From Spraguea lophii (lineage: Eukaryota; Microsporidia; Spragueidae), in the NCBI GenBank assembly GCA_001887945.1, contig LDOQ01000174.1, positions 62,001 through 126,000 on the forward strand: DNA of 64,000 nt, in the 5' to 3' direction. The stretch's first letter is position 1, and every line of letters begins with the position of its first letter. Under the pieces are notes generated by a model. That model saw only the letters and a list, made by a program, of their open reading frames with translations. It had not been told where the DNA came from and ran no database searches. Positions 29,492-38,206 of the stretch are shown here, in pieces. The translations under genes and the position numbers were made by a program.

Positions 29492-30655
29492 TTATTTTTT
29501 TGTTTTTCCACGCATACTATATTTTGTTGATAAATTTTTATAATGATTTGAATTATTTGAATCTTTATTTTGATTCAGAACAACTTCATTATTTATTTTC
29601 TTAGATAATAAATCTTTCAACATATCAAAATTTTCCGTCGGTGTTTCTATGTTTTTTTCACTTTCCTTTGATGGTAATCCTAATTTAAAACGCTTGAACG
29701 TCAAAGAATTATCATTGTGTGCTGGTTTTTTTATTTTAGGTGTATTATGTTGTGATATAATAGAATTTAAATTTTCTGGTGTCGGTTCTTCCGGTAGTTC
29801 TGATTTAAATTCTATTTTTGAGGCTAACATAGATGTAGCATATGAAAATTTCTGTAAATAACATAAAAATTTACCTATGTGTTTTATCTGATCTAATAAA
29901 AAAATACAAATAGATTTACATACATCCATTTTAGCTTCTAATTTTTCACAAAAATATTTTGATGTAAATTTTTGTCCTAGAAATTGTGCTTCACAAATAT
30001 ATACACCGTTTTGTTTTTCCAAAAGATATTCTGGTGGGAAAACATAAAGTTCTTTACATATATTTGTTATACGTTCATTATATTCTATATTTCCATCTTT
30101 TAAAATATTTTTATATGTATTGGTGTTTATATTCTCTGAGTTTTCCATCATGGCCTTTATATTTAAAGTTCCATTAAATTTTTTTTCGTACATGGGTTTA
30201 TTTTTACTATTTCCATTCATCCCTATTGCTTTATTAAGTGTCTTAAATGTATTATGTTCACTTTTCTTTTTCTTTGATTGTTTGTTTTGTATAATATTAT
30301 TATTCTGTAAATTAACTTTAATTTCTTTTTTTACTATATCCGGTTTATTACATTCTTCTATTATTACATCATTTGAAATAATCTCATCTGGGTTTTTAAT
30401 ATTCTCATTTATAAAAGATTTCAACATTAACATCATTTCTTTCAAAGCTGAGGATATTGATGATTCTTTTGATGAAAATACTTTTTCACCATTAATAATA
30501 CAATCAAATATTTTTATTGACGAAATAAAACCTTTGTCAACTTTCTTCGTAGTGATTGTTGGTGGTGTACTTGATGGAAATAACGAAGTAAATATATTTA
30601 TAATATATTGTTCTCTATCAGTATATTTAGAAAAAATATTTCTATTGTTATTCAT
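29492..30655 (-). CDS. Protein with two weak dsRNA-binding-like repeats, unrecognised
   Basis: The product has 387 residues from the ATG at 30655, which follows AAAGGGTTG. Five extra codons upstream would need a TTG start. Two segments share a dsRBD-like pattern of strands followed by an alanine/lysine-rich helix: KGFISSIKIFDCIINGEKVF with a later SISSALKEMMLML helix (about 40-90), and YLLEKQNGVYICEAQFLGQ with KLEAKMDVCKSICIFLLDQI (about 215-260). Between and after them is low-complexity N/K/S sequence, with a basic C terminus. If real, it would be an RNA-binding protein; the family assignment is tentative. Confidence 0.7.
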   Translation of the reverse strand: MNNNRNIFSKYTDREQYIINIFTSLFPSSTPPTITTKKVDKGFISSIKIFDCIINGEKVFSSKESSISSALKEMMLMLKSFINENIKNPDEIISNDVIIEECNKPDIVKKEIKVNLQNNNIIQNKQSKKKKSEHNTFKTLNKAIGMNGNSKNKPMYEKKFNGTLNIKAMMENSENINTNTYKNILKDGNIEYNERITNICKELYVFPPEYLLEKQNGVYICEAQFLGQKFTSKYFCEKLEAKMDVCKSICIFLLDQIKHIGKFLCYLQKFSYATSMLASKIEFKSELPEEPTPENLNSIISQHNTPKIKKPAHNDNSLTFKRFKLGLPSKESEKNIETPTENFDMLKDLLSKKINNEVVLNQNKDSNNSNHYKNLSTKYSMRGKTKK

Positions 30656-30901
30656 CAACCCTTTACTCAAAAAAATTAAAGAAAATATTTATTTTTTACT
30701 GTTTATTATAAAAAAATAATTTTCACAAACAAATTTTTATTCTTAGATTTTAATTTTTTTATATCGAAAAAAAACCACCAATAAGAGAAACAGAATAAAA
30801 TAAATATTAAATGTTTTTTTAATAAATATTTTCATAAAAGAATAAAAAACATATAAAAATCAATATAACATCTTTATTATTGCAGCTTCAAAATTAAATA
30901 T

Positions 30902-31792
30902 TTATACGGGTATAACAGTTTCAGCAATGGTGTTCCTAAATTTGAACGGAGGCCAATCAGTAGTAATCTCATATGTTTTCTTAAAATTAATTCCATCGCA
31001 ATTTTCACCATACAAATATAAAAAATAAAATTTTCCTAACGCTTGTTCAAGATTTTTAAAATATCCCAAATCATATGGAGATTTTCTACATTCCATACCA
31101 TATGCTTTAACATCTTTATATTTCTCATGTTCTATATATGTCATATTAAGCAATACTTCTTTCACTCTGTAATAGAAAAATACACTCACTACTACAAAAA
31201 AGAAGAAATTAAGAACGAAATGAAGTATAAACAATATATTCAATATCCAATGAAATCTTTTTGTCTTGAAATCTACAATATACGTATACATTAGCCAAAA
31301 CATATTAATGAGCATAGAAAGTAAACAGAAGAACAACAGGCGTATAAAATACCCGTGATTATCACTATTAACACACACCAGAAGCCAATCACAATGATGG
31401 TCCATCTTTTTAATACAAGATTTACACCTACTACAGTGATGTGCTCTTTCTGGTTTAAAATTATCGCATTTTCTACAGTATCTAGAACCATTAGATTTGA
31501 ATAGGAGATAATCCATCTCATCATTCATTTCTACCTTTCCTCCATTTGTTTTGCATAAATAGATATAAATATAAATCATTAACGACGAGCCATTAAGAAT
31601 TAAGAGTATTGCAATATCCAGTTTTTTCATCTCTTTTTTTATTACTATTAATGCCTGTGGTATTAAATGTAAGTAGAATATAAGTAATATAACAATTATG
31701 AATCTTGTGTTTTTTTCTTTATTCGAGCCCATCAGTAAACAAAAAATTTTGATATTTAACCCAGAATGATAATCTAAAATTAAAAATGGCAT
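30902..31792 (-). CDS. DHHC-type protein S-acyltransferase
   Basis: It attaches palmitate to cysteines of membrane-associated proteins in the ER, Golgi or plasma membrane. The protein has 296 residues. The zinc-binding cysteine-rich domain at about 104-150 reads CRKC...[11 protein letters not shown]...[11 protein letters not shown], with the catalytic DHHC near residue 130. Two hydrophobic segments precede it and two follow, the usual four-pass layout. A TTDWPPFK motif near the C terminus resembles the TTxE-like region of the family. The second methionine (residue 21) is an alternative start. No CCC signal is seen at either. Confidence 0.93.
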   Translation of the reverse strand: MPFLILDYHSGLNIKIFCLLMGSNKEKNTRFIIVILLIFYLHLIPQALIVIKKEMKKLDIAILLILNGSSLMIYIYIYLCKTNGGKVEMNDEMDYLLFKSNGSRYCRKCDNFKPERAHHCSRCKSCIKKMDHHCDWLLVCVNSDNHGYFIRLLFFCLLSMLINMFWLMYTYIVDFKTKRFHWILNILFILHFVLNFFFFVVVSVFFYYRVKEVLLNMTYIEHEKYKDVKAYGMECRKSPYDLGYFKNLEQALGKFYFLYLYGENCDGINFKKTYEITTDWPPFKFRNTIAETVIPV

Positions 31793-32255
31793 GAAAAAAA
31801 AATATTTAAAAATATACTGAGACTATGATTTTATGTTTCAAAATTGTTTCATTATAAAAAAATAACATGACTTTAAGATATTTAAATTTTTGATATTTTT
31901 GAAAAATTGAATATAATATTTAAAAAAATATTTTTAAGCGTAAAATAACAATTACAATAAAATTTTAAATAATTTTAAGAGGAATATTTATGAAAAAATA
32001 AAATTAATATAAGAGTTGAAGAGTAGGAAAAAGGATATAATAATTGTAATGAATTAAAAAAGCATCATAAATAAAATTTTCTTATGTTAAAAAAAATAAA
32101 ATTAATATAAGAATACTTATTTATTTAGGTTATGGTATCAATTACCGTTAGATATAATAATATATGATCGTTCCATATTGATTTTAATGAGCTTTTTATA
32201 AAATCTCTTTGAAAGATAATTATAATAATTAAATTTTATAAAAAAAAATATTATT
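31793..32255. other. AT-rich spacer with a short direct repeat
   Basis: AAAAATAAAATTAATATAAG occurs at about 31994 and again at about 32092. No gene or RNA feature is recognised. Confidence 0.4.
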
Positions 32256-32957
32256 TTACCCTCGTCTGTATGTATTTCCTTTTTGTAAATTATCTTTAAA
32301 TTCATCCCATTTTCTCAATTCTTCCAAACTCTCTTCTTTCACTTCTTTTGGTCCTATTGTAACTTCTTTATTTGCTTCAATATTTTTCATTATTTTATCT
32401 GAAAATTCTTCTAATGTCATTGTTGGATTATTTCTATTTCGGAAAATTTCAGTTCTTATATTTTTATCTGTTAATTGAACTACTTTCATTCCTTCTTTAG
32501 GTTTAATTTTTATATCTTTATATTTCTGTATCTCCTTTTCTTTATTCATCATATCCATAATATCTATACCTTTAATATATAAATACTTTAATAATTCTAT
32601 TGCCCAATATCTAGATTCCCAATCTATATTTGATTTTTTAAAATTTTGTTTTATTTCATATACAAATATTTTATCATCTCTGTTGTACATTTTACCTTCA
32701 AGAATATTATTTTTAATTTGAATGAATTTTTTATCTACAATTTGTAGATGTTCTAATTCTTCAAAGAAGTTTTTATAATAAAATATATTATTGGTTTTAA
32801 TTCCTATTATCAGGGATTGTGTTAAAGTGTATAAACTATCTAATGATAGATCTTCTACAAGTTCATTGGATGAATATATCTCATTAGTCATTATTATTTG
32901 TTCTTCTGATATATCCTCATTTTTTAAGATTTTTGATAAAATTCTTTTAAAGTTCAT
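32256..32957 (-). CDS. TAP42: TAP42/alpha4-like PP2A regulator
   Basis: TAP42 binds free catalytic subunits of PP2A-type phosphatases downstream of TOR. The 233-residue product is shorter than yeast Tap42 (366 aa). The N-terminal part is helical (14-3-3/TPR-like array). The C-terminal signature is clear: NPTMTLEEFSDKIM, then EELRKWDEFKDNLQKGN, matching the family PTMT(V/L)(D/E)E(F/Y) and (R/K)(W)D(D/E)(W/F)KD..(P/Q)KG blocks. CCCC sits immediately before ATG. It is divergent from RPS3 with a shared upstream region of 132 bp. Confidence 0.85.
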   Translation of the reverse strand: MNFKRILSKILKNEDISEEQIIMTNEIYSSNELVEDLSLDSLYTLTQSLIIGIKTNNIFYYKNFFEELEHLQIVDKKFIQIKNNILEGKMYNRDDKIFVYEIKQNFKKSNIDWESRYWAIELLKYLYIKGIDIMDMMNKEKEIQKYKDIKIKPKEGMKVVQLTDKNIRTEIFRNRNNPTMTLEEFSDKIMKNIEANKEVTIGPKEVKEESLEELRKWDEFKDNLQKGNTYRRG

Positions 32958-33089
32958 GGGGATATAATAAAACTTTTGAATAAAAAATAAATTTATTTTA
33001 TAAAGATTTGGTTGTTAATGCAAAATAAATCTATTTTTCCACAATTAATTTTTTTTAATATTTTTTTTCAAATTATATTTTTCACCCTA

Positions 33090-33746
33090 ATGTTCAACCC
33101 AGAAGCAAGTTCTATTAAAAACAGATTTGTCGAGAGAGGATGTTATTATGCTGAGATTAATGAATTTTTGTCAAAGCTTCTTCAAAAAGAAGGATTTTCT
33201 GGATTATCCTTACGTTTACACGAGAGACCTATTAGAGTAGTCATTAGATTAGAAAAGACTACAGAGGTTCTTAAAGATAATAGCGTATTGCTCAAACAAA
33301 TAAAGGCTTTGATAGGTAAGAGATTACAAGAAGATGTTTCTAACATAGACATATTGATTGAGATGGTTAAGAATAAAGGACTATGCCCAGCAATACAAGC
33401 AGAATTTATTAGAAGTAAATTTGAAGAGAATATACCATATAGAAGATCAGTGGTATCAGCAATTAAGAATATTAAGAGCGCAGGAGGACAAGGATGTGTT
33501 ATTGAGGTATCTGGTAAGCTAAAAGGACAAAGAGCCAGAAGTGTCAAGACTATCGATGGAAAGATAATCCATGCAGGACAACCAAAGGAAGAATTTATGA
33601 GATACGCAACCACATCAGTTCTTCTTAAACAAGGTATTATTGGTATAAAAGTAGGAATCATGCTTCCTCAAGATGACGAAGGAATAAAAGGACCAGTATA
33701 TGATATGGTAGATAAGATTAAAGTCTTGCCAATCAAGGAAGAATAA
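33090..33746 (+). CDS. RPS3: Ribosomal protein uS3 (RPS3)
   Basis: This 40S protein at the mRNA entry channel has 218 residues, as in other eukaryotes. FVERGCYYAEINEFL opens the fold. A KH domain follows (EVRIE-like RPIRVVIRLEKTTEVL, GKRLQEDV), then the C-terminal domain GGQGCVIEVSGKLKGQRA and GIIGIKVGIMLP. The frame is open 26 codons further upstream, but that part is hydrophobic, lacks homology and needs a TTG start. The ATG at 33090 follows CACCCTA and is the better choice. Confidence 0.97.
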   Translation: MFNPEASSIKNRFVERGCYYAEINEFLSKLLQKEGFSGLSLRLHERPIRVVIRLEKTTEVLKDNSVLLKQIKALIGKRLQEDVSNIDILIEMVKNKGLCPAIQAEFIRSKFEENIPYRRSVVSAIKNIKSAGGQGCVIEVSGKLKGQRARSVKTIDGKIIHAGQPKEEFMRYATTSVLLKQGIIGIKVGIMLPQDDEGIKGPVYDMVDKIKVLPIKEE

Positions 33747-33767
33747 AGCTTATTGCTAATTAACTCT

Positions 33768-33924
33768 TTAATTATCATTTTTAATTTTCTTTTTGAAACT
33801 TTCAATCAACTTTAAACTTTCTGCGATATTTTTCTTATAATTCTAATTAAAATAAACTTACATTTATAGAATCAATGTAATAGGATATTTTATCATTCAC
33901 CTTTTCTTCCATATTTTCTCCCAT
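33768..33924 (-). CDS. Hidden small gene with a tiny intron, unrecognised helical protein
   Basis: ATG at 33924 directly follows ACCC, the local start signal. Exon 1 (33862-33924) reads MGENMEEKVNDKISYYIDSIN, then the minus strand reads GTAAGT. Joining to 33833 (28-nt intron) keeps the frame and continues KNIAESLKLIESFKKKIKNDN to a stop at 33768, a 42-residue product. Using an earlier TAG (19-nt intron, ending at 33843) also keeps the frame and adds three residues. The product is a short charged helix or coiled coil of unknown role. It is too short for an ORF caller. It converges on RPS3 with 21 bp between stops. Confidence 0.6.
33834..33861 (-). other. Predicted spliceosomal intron (28 nt; 19-nt alternative)
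   Basis: Starts GTAAGTTTAT and ends ATTATAAG, or, as a 19-nt form, ends at TTAATTAG. It shares GTAAGTTT and ATTTTAATT with the SEC61 intron. Unspliced, a stop is reached within a few codons. Confidence 0.6.
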
Positions 33925-34147
33925 GGGTTTGTTTATAAAAAACATTTTTTTTTGTTTTCTACGGAAGAAGAAGAAACCCTTTTATTCTACTATTACTAAG
34001 ATCTTGTGAAATATTACATTCTAGAATAAAAATATTCCCTTTTAGAAAATTAAAAAAGAAGCGTTCTAAGATTTCTGTTCTGGAATTAATTTTATGACAA
34101 AATTAAAATTTAGAAAAATAAAAATAGGCAAAAAAAATTTAATGATA

Positions 34148-34945
34148 TTAAGCCAGATGCATTACATCAATATTAGCATTTCTTAATATTGTAATACCCT
34201 CCTCATAATCTTTGTATGCTCTTCTATAAATTATTTTTTTTATTCCTCTCTGAACAGATTGTTTTATACAAAGCCTACATGGAAATACTGTTGTATAAAG
34301 ATGTAAATCATCACGAGCAATTTTACATGATGACATAATAGCATTTTCCTCTGCATGTAAACATATACATGTTTCTATTCCATTTAAACTTTCTGTTCTA
34401 GCACATTTTTTACATCCAAGTTTATTACAATTTTCCAAACCAAAAGGTGTTCCATTATAACCCGTAGAAACAATAATTTTATTACTCACTAAAACAGCAC
34501 CTACATGTTTTCTTATACAAGATGATCTTCTTGATATCACCTCTGCTAATCTCATAAAATATTCATCCCATGAAGGTTTATCAAAGTATTGAAGTAAATT
34601 AATCTGTTTAAAATCTTCCAATGAACCAAAATTATCTACAAAAATAGCATCCTGAATTTTATTTTTTTCCATTGAAATTTCCTTATAAAATAAATCATCA
34701 TTCTGTTTTCTCCATTTAGAATTCGATGAAGAAAATATAATAAATAATTTAACATGTGGTATTTCTATTAAACTATGCCAATCCTGTAAGCTTTCTAAAA
34801 TTATTACATTTTTTTCATATAAATACCTTTTTTCTTTATCATTATAGATTTCTTTAAATGTATTCAATGTAAATCCTATAGAATGAAACATTTTAACCAA
34901 TTCTTTTTTTCCAGATCCTTTACCACCAAATATAACAGCAAGCAT
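34148..34945 (-). CDS. DCD1: dCMP deaminase
   Basis: It converts dCMP to dUMP, feeding thymidylate synthesis in the cytosol. The 265-residue product has two parts, as in yeast Dcd1. An N-terminal kinase-like region has a P-loop (GGKGSGKKELVKMF). The C-terminal zinc deaminase domain has CLHAEENAI (zinc His and catalytic Glu) and PCRLC (two zinc Cys), preceded by the deaminase opening SWDEYFMRLAEVISRRS. A CX4C pair (CNKLGCKKC) may bind a second zinc. CCC directly precedes ATG. Confidence 0.93.
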   Translation of the reverse strand: MLAVIFGGKGSGKKELVKMFHSIGFTLNTFKEIYNDKEKRYLYEKNVIILESLQDWHSLIEIPHVKLFIIFSSSNSKWRKQNDDLFYKEISMEKNKIQDAIFVDNFGSLEDFKQINLLQYFDKPSWDEYFMRLAEVISRRSSCIRKHVGAVLVSNKIIVSTGYNGTPFGLENCNKLGCKKCARTESLNGIETCICLHAEENAIMSSCKIARDDLHLYTTVFPCRLCIKQSVQRGIKKIIYRRAYKDYEEGITILRNANIDVMHLA

Positions 34946-35931
34946 GGGATATTTATATTTTTTATATTTATAGGTTAATTGAAATTTCTATGATTTTTGT
35001 TTCGCTTCATTATCTGGAAGTAGTTTTTTTAAAAAGAAGTTATTAATGTGTATAACGATAATCTTATGAATTATATTTCTTTTTTTTAAATAAATTGAAA
35101 GGAATAATGACATTTTTATTAAAATATATTGTTACATATGACAATAATATTTTGTAACATAAGATAATATAATGGTTACAAGACTTTAGTAATAAGTGTA
35201 TAAAAGGGTTTCATCTACTCTGATAGAAAACAAAAAAAAGGTAATATAAGGTTAATGAAATTATTATAACACCAAACAAATACAAATAAAAAAACCTTGG
35301 AATGATAAATTATAGATTATAAGATATAATGTGTTAGAGCTTGTAAGAATAAAATTAACTTTTTTTAAAAAATATTTTATAAAGTAATAATCATCATTTA
35401 TTTTTTTAATAAATATAGAATATTTTTATTATAAATATTAATAGATCCCAAACGAAGTGGTATTTAATTCCAGGTATATGATTCATGTATATATTTTTAA
35501 TAAAACCTTTTATTTTTATTTGTTCCTTATGTTCTTATAATATTAATACTAAATCCTACGATTATTTATAAACTAATCTATTTAAATAGATAAATAGTGT
35601 ATATCAATCAATTAAAAAGAGAGTAAATGTAAAGTCTCGAATATAACTGGACCAACATTATTTTTCTTACCTAACAAAAAAACCTCATTCAACCATTTAT
35701 TTTAAAAATCCAAATATTTTATAAAAACACGTATCCGTCAAACTTTCCTTAAAAAAACAAATATAAATCAATAAATCATAATTTTAAAAATATTGAATAC
35801 CATATTTATAAAACAAAATAAAAATATTTCCTATAATAACCAATATTTCTATAATCAAATAATATTTAAATAGAAGAATGTATCAAAATATTTACATTCT
35901 ATTTTTTATTTTAAAAATAAGAAATATCCCT
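34946..35931. other. Divergent AT-rich spacer between DCD1 and IRE1
   Basis: Almost 1 kb without a frame that I would support. No tRNA boxes, snRNA motifs or clear repeats are seen. Confidence 0.5.
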
Positions 35932-38136
35932 ATGTTATTCTTTCTGTATGTTATTCATATTTTTTCAATAACATTTCTTATAGAAACTTATAACAGAGTA
36001 TATTTTGTAGATTTAGAATCTATGGAAAAATATTCTATAGATCTTTTACATCTTTATCATAATCAGACGAAAGAGTTAGAAGCAAAAGATCCTGAACAGG
36101 ATAAAATAGTTTTAAATAATAATCTAAGTAATATGATTCATATATCGAAGAGTAAAAATAATTTGGATTATTTTAAATGTAATGTATTGAAAGGATATAG
36201 TAATTCTAAAAAAGAAAATGTGGTAAAAAAACTAAGAATGGTGGATGGTTTAACAAATACGGAGGAGAGAGTAGATTTAGACAATATATTTATAGAATAT
36301 GATTTTTCTAATAAAAATATATTTTATAAAAATAAAAAATATAAGATTATGGATATAAATCAGACACAACAGGATGAATACATGATGAAAATAGAAGAAG
36401 ATGAGAATAATGAAATTAAAGAAAATATAGGTGATGGATTGATAATCCCCGTAGAAAATCAATCTGTTAGAAATATGATATATTTGGGAAAGGATCAAAA
36501 TATATATTTTAAAGATAAACAAGAATATTTTAGATCCGAATTAAATTTATTGGATATTGTAAAATATCCTAGGATAATAGATTATAATTTTATTAGTGCT
36601 GATAGATCATCTAAGTTACGTTACGTGGTTTTTAATAGAAAAATTATATGCATAATACTAATAAGAAGTGAACTTTCGGTGCAAGATATGTTTTCTCATA
36701 CAAAAAGAGTAGAAGAATATATAGATATTCATACTGATAATATAAGGATACATAATCATATAATAAATAATAATATATTAGTAATAGATCAATTTCGAAT
36801 GGAATTGAGAGATGAAGAAAAAATAAGAAATGTGTATATTGCTGAAAATAAAGACGGTTTATATTTTTTAGAAAAAATAGTGAATAATGATAGAATAGAA
36901 ATTTATAAGGAAAAAAGAAGTTATTTTAAAATATATTTTACAGTATTTATTTGTTTGCTTTTGTTTATGCTATTTAGGACACATAATCTCATGAAGAGAA
37001 AAGAGTTATTAGAAGAAAGAAATGGGTTTAAGATATATTTTGGTGAGTTTGATAAGCAGATGGTACTTATAAAGACATTTGATGTCAATGATAATAGAGC
37101 TGAGAAAGAAATTAATATATTGAGAGAACATCATCACCAGAATATTATAAAATATATTTATAGTGAGAAAAGCAGAAAAGAAATATCTTTGATATTAAAA
37201 TTCCATAAAACAAGATTGTGTGATGTTGATATGGAGATCTTTAAACCTAATATTATAATTTTAGTAGAATTATTATATTTTCTACATTCTAAAAATATAT
37301 TTTATAACAATATACATCCTTCTAACATTTATATAGAAAATGATACATTCTATCTTTCAAATTTTGAAGATTCTATATCCATAAAAGAAAATGAAATTTG
37401 TAAAGAAGAAGTAACAGGTATTATTGGGTATAGAAGTAAAGAGTTGATAGAGTATTGTAATCATAACATTGATTTATCGTTTGATGCTATACGAAAAATT
37501 GATATATTTTCATTGGGTATTTTGATTCATCAGGTGTTATATAAGGAACATCCATTTCAAACAGCATTTCATGGAAGAGATGATGAAAATATTTTAAGAG
37601 AAGAAAAAATAATGGAAAATAATTATACACTTAAAACGATAGATAATTATACGCTTAATGATTTAATACATAACATGTTGAAAACTGAATACAGTGAGAG
37701 ATTTGATATTCAGCAGGTAAAAAATCATCCTTATTTTTGGAGTAATGAAAAAATATTTAATTTCTTTTGTAATATCAGTGATTATTTAGAAAATAGGACA
37801 GATGAGAGTGTAAATACAAAAAGATTATTTAAAAGATTAGAAAGAAATAAATTTAAAGTATTTACCGATTCTTGGTCAGATTCTCTGGATGAAAGTATAA
37901 AAAAAGATTTATTTTCCTTTCGACATTATAGCACAACAATAAAAGCTATGCTTAGATCTATTAGAAATAAAGGAAGACATTATAAAGAATTACCAGAAGA
38001 TATAAAATCTATATATAAAGGATTTCCCGATGGATATGTAAATTATTATTTAGAAAAATTTCCTACTCTTTTAATTGTGTGTTATCATTCAGCTAAATCA
38101 GAGAAAGATGATGAGTTATTGAGAGAATTTTATTGA
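35932..38136 (+). CDS. IRE1: IRE1-like ER stress sensor with degenerate kinase and intact KEN RNase domain
   Basis: I place the start at 35932, where ATG follows ATCCCT and opens a signal peptide (LFFLYVIHIFSITFLI), giving 734 residues. A luminal part runs to about 330, then a membrane segment (FTVFICLLLFMLF, about 335-350). A kinase-like domain at about 362-602 has lost its catalytic signature: the HRDLKPHN position reads YNNIHPSNI, and DFG reads NFE. The C-terminal RNase domain (about 603-734) keeps the family core, including FRHYST (Tyr) and RNKGRHYKELP (Arg, Asn, His of the RNase site) and ends in YH-aromatic residues. It would sense unfolded protein in the ER lumen and cut RNA in the cytosol. 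RTCB follows 70 bp downstream on the same strand. Confidence 0.9.
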   Translation: MLFFLYVIHIFSITFLIETYNRVYFVDLESMEKYSIDLLHLYHNQTKELEAKDPEQDKIVLNNNLSNMIHISKSKNNLDYFKCNVLKGYSNSKKENVVKKLRMVDGLTNTEERVDLDNIFIEYDFSNKNIFYKNKKYKIMDINQTQQDEYMMKIEEDENNEIKENIGDGLIIPVENQSVRNMIYLGKDQNIYFKDKQEYFRSELNLLDIVKYPRIIDYNFISADRSSKLRYVVFNRKIICIILIRSELSVQDMFSHTKRVEEYIDIHTDNIRIHNHIINNNILVIDQFRMELRDEEKIRNVYIAENKDGLYFLEKIVNNDRIEIYKEKRSYFKIYFTVFICLLLFMLFRTHNLMKRKELLEERNGFKIYFGEFDKQMVLIKTFDVNDNRAEKEINILREHHHQNIIKYIYSEKSRKEISLILKFHKTRLCDVDMEIFKPNIIILVELLYFLHSKNIFYNNIHPSNIYIENDTFYLSNFEDSISIKENEICKEEVTGIIGYRSKELIEYCNHNIDLSFDAIRKIDIFSLGILIHQVLYKEHPFQTAFHGRDDENILREEKIMENNYTLKTIDNYTLNDLIHNMLKTEYSERFDIQQVKNHPYFWSNEKIFNFFCNISDYLENRTDESVNTKRLFKRLERNKFKVFTDSWSDSLDESIKKDLFSFRHYSTTIKAMLRSIRNKGRHYKELPEDIKSIYKGFPDGYVNYYLEKFPTLLIVCYHSAKSEKDDELLREFY

Positions 38137-38206
38137 TTATTTTTGATTATAAAAGTTATTTAATTCTTATGGATAATAAAATATATTATAATTTTTATAT
38201 TATCCC

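Noticed and set aside
30656..30670. A five-codon longer start for the 29492-30655 gene.
   Set aside because: It needs a TTG start codon; the ATG at 30655 follows a GGG signal.
33012..33089. A 26-residue hydrophobic N-terminal extension of RPS3.
   Set aside because: It needs a TTG start, is unlike any uS3, and lies upstream of the CACCCTA-ATG start.
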